This document shows positions 1-39,030 of a stretch of 64,000 nt of DNA, in pieces. A program made the position numbers and the translations under genes. The DNA comes from Membranipora membranacea (lineage: Eukaryota; Bryozoa; Gymnolaemata; Cheilostomatida; Membraniporidae): the NCBI GenBank assembly GCA_914767715.1, contig OU612065.1:13890001-13954000 (forward strand), written 5' to 3'. The stretch's first letter is position 1. Each line of letters starts with the position of its first letter. The notes under the pieces are model-generated. The model was not told where the DNA came from. It made no database searches and worked only from the letters and a program-made list of their open reading frames with translations.

Positions 1-204
1 ATTGTTTATGATGTACTAATTGCGAAATGATGGGTACATCTTTCTCTGCCTACCTTTAACTCCTTGACCAAATCTCAGAAATTTTGTTCCTAGCAATAAG
101 GTCCAATACATTATTTGACTCTGGCAACTGCACAACCAATTTGTCATGCTACTTGGTCCACAAGTGATGGTTTTTTTTAATTGGCTCTAAACACTTGCCC
201 TGTA

Positions 205-1157
205 ATGGCTGGTGCACATTGTCCCAGACGACCATCCCAGATAGCCATCCCAGTCAATGTGATCATGAAAATGACACAATTCCAGACTGTCTGGGTCCGT
301 CTGGGATAGTATCTGGAAAGTTCGTAATGGCTGGTGCACATTGTCCCAGATGATACTGGGATGCCATCCCAGATGGACCCAGTCTTATGGCTGGTTCACA
401 TTGTCCCAGATGACACTAGGATGCCATCCCAGATGCTTATCAGTCAGTCACATTATAACATTCATCCCAGATAGCCATCCCAGTCAATGTGAACCAGAAA
501 ATGACACAATTCCAGACTGTCTGGGTCCGTCTGGGATAGCATTGAGAAAGTTTGACGCTTACGAACTTTCCCGAACGGACCCAGACAGTCTGGGATTGTG
601 TCATTTTCTGGTTCACATTGACTGGGATGAATGTTATAATGTGACTGACTGATAAGCATCTGGGATGGCATCCTAGTGTCATCTGGGACAATGTGAACCA
701 GCCATTATGTTCACATCGTAAAATTCATCCCAGACTAGTAAATAGGTTTTTGTCTGGGATAGCGTTGGGATAATGTTCACATTGTCTGGGATCATCCTAA
801 TGTCCGGTGCACATAGCACCCAGATGCAAAATTAGTCTTGGTCCGTCTGGGACAGCATCGGGAAAGTTTGACGCTTACGATCTTTCCAGATACCATCCCA
901 GACAGTCTGGGATTGTGTCATTTTCATGATCACATTGACTGGGATGGCCGTCTGGGACAATGTGACCAGCCATAAGCGTCAAACTTTCCCGATGCTGTCC
1001 CAGACGGACCCAGACTCATTTTGCATCTGGGTGCTATGTGAACCAGACATTTGGATGATCTGGGACGATCCTAAACAATGTGAACATCATCCCAGCACTA
1101 TCCCAGGCAAAAACCTAATTGCTAGTCTGGGACGAATTTTACGATGTGAACATAAGA
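205..1157. repeat. Nest of three interleaved foldback (inverted-repeat) elements
   Basis: Three pairs of inverted arms are visible: about 205–326 with 879–973, about 387–545 with 565–706, and about 700–877 with 972–1157. All share the words 'CCCAGAC', 'GTCTGGGA' and 'ATGGCTGG(T)TCACATTG' near their ends, so they belong to one family. The second pair is nearly a continuous palindrome centred near 555. The loop of the third pair holds the right arm of the first. No transposase is present. They look like non-autonomous foldback elements or MITEs inserted into each other. Open frames across 341–691 and 926–1171 are by-products of the repeats. Confidence 0.8.
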
Positions 1158-1183
1158 CTGGGACCATCTGAGCCAGCCATTAA

Positions 1184-1560
1184 AGGGCAACCAAGGTTTC
1201 AAACATGTTCTCATTGATTGATAGCAGATTGCACCTTCTGCATATAGGGAAATAGGTGAAAAGACCAAATCTAATTCGGATGATTATTCAGCCAGAGTTA
1301 TTGGGAAACATTTCATCCATAAGGTACTCAAACTCAGCTAAAATAGAATACCACAGAGCAGTTTCCTGTTCCTGTTATTATTTAGCCTGTACTCTATGAT
1401 CATAACAGCAATGTCTTGGAACCTCCCCTAAATTGAAGTGTTACCCAGTTTGGAGTCAGCAACTACTTTGAGTTTTGCGTCGCGTAATGCACAAAGCTGA
1501 TGCTGCCTAGCACATAATTTACTACCCATTAATGCATCGCTGCGAAACCTTGGTTGCCCT
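1184..1560. mobile_element. piggyBac-type MITE, 377 bp
   Basis: The ends are a perfect 17-bp terminal inverted repeat, AGGGCAACCAAGGTTTC at 1184–1200 and its reverse complement at 1544–1560. The element is flanked on both sides by TTAA (1180–1183 and 1561–1564). A TTAA duplication is the hallmark of piggyBac-superfamily insertion. The interior has no transposase, so this is a non-autonomous copy. It sits directly beside the foldback nest. Confidence 0.85.
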
Positions 1561-1564
1561 TTAA

Positions 1565-2172
1565 GAGGCGGTGCAGAATCATGTGCTATCTTGAATGAAG
1601 CCGTTTAGCTTACTGGACTTTCTGGATAGCCGATGTGTAATTCTTTATACCAGAGAACAACACGTTACAAACTTAACAGCAAATTGTAGCAGAATAAAAA
1701 TATAAAGCCTTATTTCACAACGCAAGTTCAGCTTTTTAATCAGGTACAATATAGTCCTGAGTTGCCTCCCCCTGACCTGAGAGGGAGCGACTCCAACATG
1801 ACCAAACTCGATCTAGTGGCTCTTCGCCTCGTCACGGGTTTATTTTGATAAAAGCACCGAAGCCTGTGGCAAGGGAGTTTAGGACATGGTGCTGCTATTA
1901 GTCGAACTAATCCATAGACCTAATAATGAACCACGACAGGACACTATTTACATGCCAATGTTAATCAACATGTCAACATTTCATATACCATTGGGAATCT
2001 ACCGTTCTACTGAATGTGAATGCCTTATCAAAAACTTCTGTCATTTTAGTGAAGAAATGAGGTTAAAAATGCACTGCACAACAAACTCGCCTATGATGGG
2101 AGATCAACTCCGAAAAAATCTTTGATACATCATAATTTGTAACTGAAATCGAAGAGGTAGGTTTTTCGCTGT
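1565..2172. other. Gene-free spacer downstream of RPL36
   Basis: I see no coding exon, RNA gene or clear repeat in this stretch. A short open frame at 1886–2125 has no recognisable domain and no splice context. Confidence 0.5.
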
Positions 2173-2203
2173 TTTATTAGAGAATATGTAAGAGGGTAGG
2201 ATA

Positions 2204-2209
2204 TTTATT
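2204..2209 (-). terminator. AATAAA polyadenylation signal overlapping the RPL36 stop codon
   Basis: On the minus strand the reading CAA-TAA-ATA contains AATAAA spanning the stop. A second AATAAA lies at 2173–2178, about 30 bases downstream. Either would give a very short 3' UTR, as is usual for ribosomal protein mRNAs. Which one is used cannot be told from sequence. Confidence 0.5.
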
Positions 2210-3272
2210 GTTTCTTGGCAGCCTGTCTCTGTTTTTGCAAGCTGGCGTTCATCTCCTCTCTTTTCTTTTTGCCTCTGACGTGACTTCCAAGCTGAACAAA
2301 ATAAAACAGAATTGGTTATCAATCATTCCTAAGAAGTTATTTGATGATGATGGTCAAGTCAATTGATTATCTTTCAATCATTTTTATTTCACAACTTTGA
2401 CCAAGACAGTGAACTTCATAAGTTCACTTAGGCTGTAAACTGCGAAAGAACAAATGTTTCAAGCAGTGGTCTAAGTGGACTTTTTTCTTTGTGGGTACTC
2501 TACTCTCTGGGTTGAAAATCATTTTGAGAATTATTTTGCAATTTCTAGATCAAATTATGCAGAAATATGGTTCTGTAATAGTATGATTGATATCAGGTCA
2601 AAAGAGACAACTTCACAATGTTTTTTACACAAAATCCAATGGGAACTGTGTTCCTAAGGTTCCCCCTCTACATTTCTTAGTGGGAACTCAGTTCCGACTC
2701 ACTCAGAACACTGGTTTAAAGTATCGACCGCCAATCGTTAAGTCTGGAAGTCACAGACAATATTGATACATACTCTGGCTTTAGCAAACTTGAGAGCTCT
2801 TTTATCACGGCTGATTCTCAACAACTCGAGCATTCTCCTCTCGTATGGGGTGAATCCAACAATGTCTCTAACAAGATCTCGACAGAACTTGGTGCGCTTG
2901 TATAGTTTCTGTGAAATTAAAGAATAAGATTTCACTATTAGTTGTGATGTGAATGTAAAACTTTCTGTGAAACAACGGACAGAAGATGGAATACACCAGT
3001 AAGCATGTAAGGTACAGCATGAATGGAACTAACTAAGAACAACATGAATGTATACATGAATATCTGGTCATTTTCAAAATGAATCCAATATGAACTTGCG
3101 CAAATCAAAGTTATTTCAATTTTATCATATTGATATTACGGTTTATGGGCCTATGCATTCTGAAGAATTGTATACTTACACCCCTTGTCCTGGACTTCTT
3201 GGGTCTAGGTGTGTTCTTGGTAACCTTGAAGCCTTTGTCGAGGCCGACAGCCAAGTCGTAACGGACACCCAT
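2205..3272 (-). CDS. RPL36: Ribosomal protein eL36 (RPL36), complete, 3 coding exons
   Basis: The product is a component of the large cytoplasmic ribosomal subunit. The exons on the minus strand are 3272–3180, 2908–2774 and 2291–2205, all joined in phase 0, giving 104 residues; human eL36 has 105. The diagnostic core is intact: [18 protein letters not shown] near the N-terminus, then [20 protein letters not shown], then a basic tail ending in QAAKKQ. Donors are GTAAGT and GTATGT and acceptors end in AG. The ATG lies immediately after an acceptor-like TTTAG, so a 5' UTR exon probably lies upstream, as is common for ribosomal protein genes; I could not place it. An AATAAA hexamer overlaps the stop codon. 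The gene runs away from BLM, which starts 3.9 kb further on. Confidence 0.96.
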
Positions 3273-5072
3273 CTAAATCATAAGAAAGGTTCAAATTATT
3301 ACCACATAATTCTTGATGGAACATCAGATCACCATTTTTGTGGCAGACCACTGTAAATAGGAACCACCAGTCTATTTTGGAAATATCTAGCAATGTGCCA
3401 CGGGCGTTATATGAACTGTGAGCGAACATCTGGTTACATTTCTTGATTAAAGGTGTTTCTTTCCCAGCATTAGATTGTGCAGAGGCAATACCAACAATGA
3501 GGTCAACATCATGATTGAAGCTAGGGCACTCAAGCAATATTATGCCAATTCTCTTTAGAAAGTCTTAATACTGCCTCAGACATAGCTTATACAAACGTAT
3601 CCAATGTATGAGTTTGGTGTCGAGAGGTGTGGAGAAGAATTTGTCAGAGGCGCAATGAAAGCCTGTGGTCAGGGTTCGGAAACGCTTTTTGGAGCAAGAA
3701 TGTGAAAATTTAACTAAGTTTACATCTGGGGATTAAATGCTGATTGTCCATGTCTTTCCTAAGGAGAAGCAAGTATTGCACACCTACTTGACCTAACACA
3801 CTCTTGGAGCAAAGAAGGGTGTCTAAGTCCAGTGAGTTGTGTGTCACAGTAACTTGAGCTTGAAGCTGTGATATCACCCCAGGGCCCTGACCCTCAACTT
3901 GGAAAAAGTCTAAAGTGAGTGGAGTGGTGGGCCTAGCTACATAGGCATCTGGAGTTACAAGCATGTCCAGTATCAACCAAAGGGGGTGGTTGATACTGGA
4001 CATGCTTGTAACTCCAGATGCCTATGCCTAGCTACACTACACTGTGACTAGCAATTGAATTGAAAGGCGAGATGACACCCACTCATACACATATCTCTGG
4101 CCACTTCTTGCACCCACAACTGGGCCAATCTTAATAAGAACATTAGTGATTAGACTAAGGGGACCAAGTCTGGGTGAGGCTTGGGCTCGCAGTCACTCGA
4201 AGTCTAAGTCAAGTCAAAGCTGAGATGCATGCATGATGATGCAACAACAATATACTTCAGTGGCTCCAGTGTGTATAAGTTTTTTAATCCACACTTCATT
4301 GGCACTGACTCCCTTGGCATAAGAATGGAAGAGAATCCCTTGTCATATAATAAAGCCTCCAGTCCATGCATCATAACAATCTTGTGTACTGCTATATTTC
4401 AGTCTGTATACCCAGATGAAATCATCAATATATCTGTCCTCAGAATGATGCTCTCAGCTGCTATTTGAAGATTTTTGGACCCTTATGTCCATTCAAAACA
4501 AAATTGCCCTCCCATTTTCATACTGAAAATATCCCTGTGATTCATGATGTCTGTGAAATGATCTGATAAAACTGTTGTTAAAAAGATGAAAATTACCTTC
4601 TATGCTGTGTCTCAAAACGGAAAAGACATATGTTGATGCATGCTGGGAGATTTTCAAAACAGGAAATGTGCTCAGCAGCGGGTAAATTGAAGCAAGGAGT
4701 TGTAGCACTGATTTGAAGGGAAGAAGTTTGTACTAAATTGATTTTACCTTGTATTTATGCAGAAGCAGCTTGTGGTTGGTGAAAGATTGGAGAAATGTCC
4801 GAAGTATGAGTAGCTTGGAAAAGAAACCGACTCAAAACAGGTGACTTCAAGGAATATTAAGTGTTGATAAGGTAGGCTGGTGAAGCTATTCTCATTGTTA
4901 TAGGACAGGTCAGGGAGTGTGTGTGTAGGTAGTAGTAGAAGGGGTAGAGTATTTGAACTAGCTAGTACTTCTAGCCTGAGCCAGCTAGGCTAGCAGTGAC
5001 CATACCACTCAGTTAATGACTCATTAATATGCATCCCTTAATTTTTAGTCAGTAAGTAAGAAGCATAGTTAG
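3273..5072. other. Spacer upstream of RPL36 (promoter side)
   Basis: This should contain the RPL36 promoter and any 5' UTR exon, but I cannot place a start site. Apart from the hairpin at 3940–4026, I see no coding exon or RNA gene. The short open frames at 4229–4468 and 4493–4708 show no domain. Confidence 0.5.
3940..4026. repeat. Perfect 40-bp inverted repeat with 7-base loop
   Basis: Bases 3940–3979 are the exact reverse complement of 3987–4026, around the loop AAGGGGG. The word CCTAGCTAC also lies just outside both arms, in direct orientation. No target-site duplication is evident. It could be a recent foldback event, a hairpin-forming element, or a template-switch or assembly artefact. 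Confidence 0.85.
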
Positions 5073-5080
5073 TTAGTAGG

Positions 5081-6254
5081 CAGTGGTGTTGTGAGGAAAT
5101 TTTTCATACCCCAACTCTAACAATAGGAAAAAAATTCTACCCCCATTTCACCCCAATCCTGTGCAATACAGTGGGCCGCAGGAAACTTAGTTTAAACCCA
5201 AGCTGTGCGCGGCCGACACAATGAAAACATGAACTAACTAAACTGATACTTATATCAATTGGAAATTTAACTTATGCCGCCCTAAGCTTGAATATGCAGA
5301 TGTACTCTGGGACCCGTCTGACAATGCCTCTATAGAGGATCTTGAACTAGTGCAAAACAAAGCAGTGAGATTCATAAAAAATATCAAAGGCAGACGTGGC
5401 GTCACAGAGGCACGTACTAGTCTTGGAATCCAGACTACTTAGAGAGACGTAAAGCCCATAGAATATCACTCCTGATGAGAATTCTCACAGACCAGAACAA
5501 ACACGATACCCTATCCGCTGACTATGACGAACTTGTAAACTGTAGATCGCAGGCAACTATGAAAACAAGGGCAGCTAAAAGAGGAGAGCCCGACTCTATC
5601 CAGGCATCGTCTGCAGTTTATCATAACAGTTTCCTGCCACGAAGCATAAGGGACCTCCGGATAGGGTCTCAACAAAATTAACTTTGGAATGGCTACATGC
5701 CAGAATTCTTAAAATACCACTGATCAAACAAATGCCTCAACAAATGAGGCACTCGGCCTTTATACCTGACATTGGTAGTCTACGAGTGTTCTAAAGTAAT
5801 TGAGGTAAGAAATTGAGGTAAGAACTTATTTATTCACCAATTATTATACTCTGCAGGGTCACACTGATCAAATTCAGACATAAATTAAATTAGAATGAAT
5901 TGTTCTGATTTAAGTTGCATTGGCTGTACTGCTTTTATTCGTTATATTATTTTTATTATTGTAATAAACAATATTACACGAAACAGTTTGACAGTTCTGT
6001 GAGTCTACAACACTTCCCATAGAGGCTGGTACCTTTCCTGTTGCTGGTTTGTGTCAGCTTTATTGCTTTCGAAGATCTCTGCTGATCTGTGGGATTTCAG
6101 CCAATAAACTAAGATGGGCTTGCTCTAAATTTATCAGCATAAACAGGACGTTTTTGGATGGATATGTATAAATAGTTACCCCAATGTTTTCCTAAGGCGT
6201 TGGGGTGGGTTTCTGGCCTTACCCCAACGACCTTGGGGCCTCACAACACCACTG
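5081..6254. mobile_element. hAT-type non-autonomous element, 1,174 bp, with nested retrotransposon piece
   Basis: The ends are a perfect 16-bp inverted repeat, CAGTGGTGTTGTGAGG at 5081–5096 and its reverse complement at 6239–6254. The flanks TTAGTAGG (5073–5080) and TTAGTGGG (6255–6262) match at 7 of 8 bases, as expected for an aged 8-bp hAT target duplication. CAG-TGG starts are common for hAT ends. No transposase is present. A non-LTR reverse transcriptase remnant lies inside, which is either a nested insertion or captured sequence. Confidence 0.75.
5271..5690 (+). pseudogene. Non-LTR retrotransposon reverse transcriptase 3' end, broken
   Basis: Translation recalls the C-terminal end of Jockey/CR1-like reverse transcriptases. 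It has a RPKLEYADVLWDP stretch, then LVQNKAVRF, and later YHNSFLPRSIRDL. Stops and a frame change interrupt it near 5430–5475, and no endonuclease or catalytic YxDD region remains. It is a 5'-truncated dead copy, as is typical for this class, lying within the hAT-type element. Confidence 0.75.
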
Positions 6255-6374
6255 TTAGTGGGTATGCATAGTAATGAGACTCAAGGACAGGTTCTGGGTG
6301 AGAGGATAAACAACATAACACCCTTGCTCAGGCCTATGTAGTCTTAACAAGCTTTGTTCAAACAAAGCTTGTTG

Positions 6375-6535
6375 AACAGGCTAAGGCCTCTGATGAAATA
6401 TCTATGGACCGAGAAAATATGACCCTGACAACAAGGGCTGCTGACTGAGGTGAAATGACCTCTGTCTAGGCAGCATCTCAAGCTTTTCACGGTAGTTTTC
6501 TACCAAGAACCATAAGGGATACTAGAGGAAGCCAG
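6375..6535 (+). pseudogene. Second fragment of the same non-LTR retrotransposon family
   Basis: A degenerate translation gives TTRAAD, then FHGSFLPRTIRD, matching the last part of the fragment at 5271–5690. Both share a downstream AATGAGGCACTC word. In-frame stops show that it is dead. Confidence 0.6.
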
Positions 6536-7167
6536 ATGCAAAGCACAAAACCCAGTGCATTGGAAACAGGATGGTAGTTCAACCCCCTGTGAAGGAGAAC
6601 TACCAAATAAAACCTTAACACACCCTTACCCAAATGAGGCACTCATTTTACTTTAATGTTCCTGAGTGTTCGATGTTGTCAAAGGTATTCAATGGTAAGT
6701 CCGGGCAAAAGTTATTGACAGTATCAATGCCTGAGACTATAAGCTAAAGACCTAATGAGCAAACGAAGACACTTTCTCTCACAGGCACAATGTGTTACAT
6801 GTGTTTATACTCCCGTATACATGTTACATGGATGGTGAGTATGACCTACTATCATCGACTTGGATGCTGAAGGAATTATCCCCTCATAATTCAATCATTG
6901 ACCCATAAGAAAGCACGCTCACCTTACACACATGGCTCCTGGAAACTCAGCTACTCTTTATAATAGAAAAGCGGAGAAAAATCAAACACGCGGTGTGCCC
7001 CCAATATTTTGTTTCCCGTGCCGCAAGGATGTGGTAAGGATGAATGACGTACAAGTTACAAATCAGGAATGACTTCCTTCGCACTAAGTTTCTTGACAAC
7101 ATTTGTTGGTTTGTGAGATCACTCTGTCAAGCAAAAACACCAACTATTTTGTTGATGCAGCCTAAAT
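6536..7167. promoter_or_regulatory. Spacer holding the presumed BLM promoter
   Basis: This is the gene-free DNA just upstream of the first BLM coding exon. I see no clear TATA box or other named site. The start of transcription is not resolved. Confidence 0.35.
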
Positions 7168-35593
<28,426 letters not shown>

Positions 35594-35821
35594 TCTGACA
35601 GCCATCGATGAGTCAAGGTGGCTTATAAATATCTCATGGACTGACAAAATGTAAATAGTAGGACAAAACATGTTGTTTGATCAAATACTGTGCCAATATC
35701 AAACTTTGGTGAAACCGGTGTGACATTATATTTTATGGTGCTTTGCGATGAGTTTCACATTTGTGAACAAATTCATGCATGTCTTGAAAATGATTTGAGA
35801 TGTTTTGAGTAATTTACATAA

Positions 35822-35827
35822 AATAAA
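35822..35827 (+). terminator. BLM polyadenylation signal
   Basis: AATAAA lies about 230 bases after the BLM stop codon, followed by an A-run. It is the first strong hexamer downstream. Confidence 0.55.
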
Positions 35828-36060
35828 AAAAAAAGATTTGACAAAAAATCAATATAATAATATAGTGATAAACAGAGAAACAGTGTTTATTAATATTGAA
35901 AATGGAATGTGGTGTATATTTAATTCATAGAGAGAAGGAAGAAAATTTATGAATGAAAAAAGAGAAGCTCAATCTGATTAAGGGTCAAAACACATTTTAA
36001 TTGCATGTTGAAGAAATGCATGGACAGTTGTAGCAGCTGTGGTATTCAATCAGAATCTTT

Positions 36061-36283
36061 CAGGGGGGGGGGGGGTCTTTCAATTAGAATGAGTTAAGCT
36101 TTACTTAAGTAAGTTATCACAATTACATCGCTCAAAATTTTCACTCACTTGGTGTTTCAATTAGACAAAATCGCTCTTAAATTGCTCACTCAGAATGTAT
36201 ATATAACTCCATTAATAAGTGAGCGATCTCTGAGTGAGCGATCAGTTTGCGATTTTGGCTGTTTTTAATTGAAAGACCCCCTG
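36061..36283. mobile_element. MITE-like element at the junction of the segmental duplication
   Basis: Inverted ends CAGGGGGTCTTTCAATTA (left, with the G run expanded to 13) and its reverse complement at about 36266–36283 enclose 223 bp with inner inverted CTCACTCAGA/CTGAGTGAG words. It lies between the end of the left duplicated segment and the start of the right one. Target duplication is unclear. Confidence 0.6.
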
Positions 36284-36792
36284 TAGAATGGGCCCTAAGA
36301 CATTCATGTTCACTCAAAGCCTCCTGGACATGCAGTGTCCATACAGCTTTCTGCACATGTTGCATTGGAAAATACCCGCTTTTGAGTGGTATTGCAGGAA
36401 TTTAATATTGTAGCATGGCTCCTGCGACTTAAAGTTTCTAATAGGTTGACTTAGCACTGAAGAAAATGCACTAACCAGATAAAACCCTTATATTTACCCT
36501 TGCACCGGCTTTACACTGGCTGGCTAGCTCATAAGAAGGTCATTGCCATTAACTGTCTTATCTGCTGCCCAAATAATATAACCATTATGTCTGGCATTGT
36601 GACTTTACCTACATCAATGTTACTAGCAAACAGTGTTGCCAGTCTCATGTTTAGAATAGCGGCGAAGGAGGGCACAAGCTGGTGCCTTGGATAATTGTTG
36701 TTGTTACCAAAGCTGTCAATAAAGAAGTCATAGTGGATCCTGGCAACCCTCGTATTGTGGCTCATCTTGTTCAAAGTAACCAACTTGATGTA

Positions 36793-37135
36793 TAGACAGT
36801 TTACGGAGCTCTAATTTGAGCATCTATTCGGAGATGTCCACTCTCCAGTTTGGTACTTTTAAACCGCGCAGGATAGGAAAGAGGAGCTGAAAAGGGCGTT
36901 ATCTTGAAAACCGCTTTTAATAGGATAAAAATGATTTTTGATTCAGAATATGCACTATTGAAAACTCATAGGACATGTTTGGGAAATAATTTTGGTATTT
37001 GAATAGTCAATTATATCAATTTTTGCCTGTTTTGCGGCCAAATTTCTTGAATTTTTCTATGAATAATGTCACTAAAATTGAGATTTATCAGCTTTCAAGC
37101 CCCCAATGATCTGGAAACACTGTTACTGAGGGTTT
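36793..37135. mobile_element. Partial copy of the 289-bp-arm inverted-repeat element
   Basis: This is collinear with about 29137–29470 (one arm plus the central spacer), starting TAGACAGTTT and ending near CTGGAAACACTG. It interrupts sequence that is continuous near 27792 in the left copy. Confidence 0.7.
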
Positions 37136-37640
37136 TCAAAGGTGCAGATTATGAATCTTAGGATCTTGCGAAAATAATTGAAAGAGATCCATCAAAAAGT
37201 TTAATGTATGAATGTATAAACTAAAATTCACAGCGTTTTGACATTCATTTCCATTCAAGGCACTCTACACTCAATGTCTGTACAACTTTTGGTAACCTTG
37301 GGCGGTGACGATATAAAGCAAGATCATACTATTATGAATCTTGTTTTGATAAAAGCGCGTCATGAATGACGGTCGATAAAGGGCACTGTCTGTCTCTTAG
37401 CTGATAATGTATGCCGAGTTATCCACCTGCCTGTACCAGCTGAACTTTCGATGGTTACATAACACACAATCTATGATAAATCATCTGTAACAGAGCTACG
37501 TGGTGAGATGGTGATGTCAACTCAGTGCCTTAAGCTTTCTACATTGCAGGTTATTGGGCTTAGTACATACAGGACGATCAACTCAGCTATCGGGTTATAA
37601 AATGCTCTGGTCTATCTGTTTTTCATCAATTTGGGAATCG

Positions 37641-37700
37641 CTGTACCACACGCTGTACCACACGCTGTACCACACGCTGTACCACACGCTGTACCACACC
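37641..37700. repeat. 12-bp tandem repeat, 5 copies
   Basis: CGCTGTACCACA is repeated five times. The homologous place in the left copy (about 29788) has a single, slightly different unit. Confidence 0.9.
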
Positions 37701-37761
37701 AGAGAAAATTTATGATTAAAACATAAATGCCAATAGAGAAGAGTAACTTGAGAGAATCCTT

Positions 37762-37979
37762 TCAGATAAGCGATGGTTAATCTGATCTCATATCAGATAA
37801 GCGATGGTTAATCTGATCTAATATCAGATAAGCGATGGTTAATCTGATCTAATATCAGATAAGCGATGGTTAATCTGATCTAATATCAGATAAGCGATGG
37901 TTAATCTGATCTAATATCAGATAAGCGATGGTTAATCTGATCTAATATCAGATAAGCGATGGTTAATCTGATCTAATCT
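37762..37979. repeat. 31-bp tandem repeat, 7 copies
   Basis: Seven nearly identical units, each containing AGATAAGCGATGGTTAATCT, run from 37762 to 37979. The left copy of the duplication has only one diverged unit at about 29868–29900, so the array arose after duplication. Confidence 0.92.
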
Positions 37980-38692
37980 AGTTTCAAGAAATATTTTTCT
38001 GTGGAACACTTTAGAGGTAACGATGAGAGCTTTATTTTTACTACGTCAGTACAGTCACATATAATAACTATCTCCAATATTAGAAGAATAACAGCATACC
38101 AAGAACATATATAGTGAACACATAGTGAACAGCACTTTGTTGATTCTGTCACAGGCTTGTCTTCTTCAAAGATGCAATGTCCTTGGTTTGTGCACCCTAC
38201 AGTTGAAATTCCAGGCTTTGGCTTACAAAAATGATTGACTCCGTCAGAACATGCACACATAGCCTGCTAAATAGAAGAAATCAACTTCAATGTTCAGGCC
38301 CAAGCAATACGTAAATGCTGTGACTTTTGCTTATATTTTATTATATTGTATTATATTATCAACTACTAGCTTAGCATTTCTTTTACAGTACGAACTGCAA
38401 CAGAATTGATTTTGAGACTCTTCAGTTCTCTATCATCCATCATATCAAAAAAGGAAATGTAATGTTATTAACTCTCTTTCTCAGTGTAAAACACAAATTG
38501 CACTTATTTAGGGGAAAACAACCAGTTGAATTTGACTCTAATACTGATAATAGTGTTTGACAACTGTTATCTGAACTGTGAAATATCTTACTAGAGGCTT
38601 AAGAGAACAGGTAACACTGCCGCTTTCAGCAAGTGTGAAGAGAACCGAGAATACTGCCATCATGAAGAGTATATAGTCTTGAAATCCATCAT
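37973..38692 (-). pseudogene. Secreted six-cysteine peptide gene 6, damaged copy of gene 5
   Basis: Exon 1 (38692–38592) has a 2-base insertion after the seventh codon compared with gene 5, which stops the frame. A second pair of Met codons at 38663 and 38660 restores it, with a shortened signal sequence. Exon 2 (38263–37973) keeps all five cysteines of gene 5 with the same spacing, but the stop codon is lost and the frame continues for 57 more residues, including a hydrophobic run (YAVILLILEIVII). The promoter and 5' UTR exon survive at about 42545–42621, but a 3.66-kb transposon separates them from the coding exons, within the UTR intron. It is probably a pseudogene; a shorter-start, longer-tail protein cannot be excluded. 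Confidence 0.7.
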
Positions 38693-39030
38693 TCTAAAAT
38701 TTTGAAATACAAACATGCATATATGAGGACATAGGTATTCCTAATACAAATTTACATCTTACGGTAAAATAACAGAGCCTGTCTGAGTGCTGAATTTCAA
38801 CGAATCCAGGTCAAAGTACCAACGAACAAAGTCCCAAAGACCAAAGTACCATGAACAAAGTCCCAAAGACCAAAGTACCATGAACAAAGTCCCAAAGACC
38901 AAAGTCCCGTGACCAAAGTCCCATAGACCAAAGTACCAATGAACAAAGTCTCAAAGACTAAAGTCCCGTGACCAGAGTCTCGCGGCCAAAGTCCCAAAGG
39001 CCAAGGCCCCAAAGCCAAAATCCCAAAGTC

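Noticed and set aside
341-691. Overlapping open frames on both strands of up to 103 residues
   Set aside because: They lie in foldback repeats, repeat the same words in both directions and have no domain, so they are chance frames in a palindrome.
2292-2773. snoRNA in the RPL36 intron
   Set aside because: Ribosomal protein introns often host them, but no C-box and D-box pair was found on the sense strand. H/ACA types cannot be excluded by eye.
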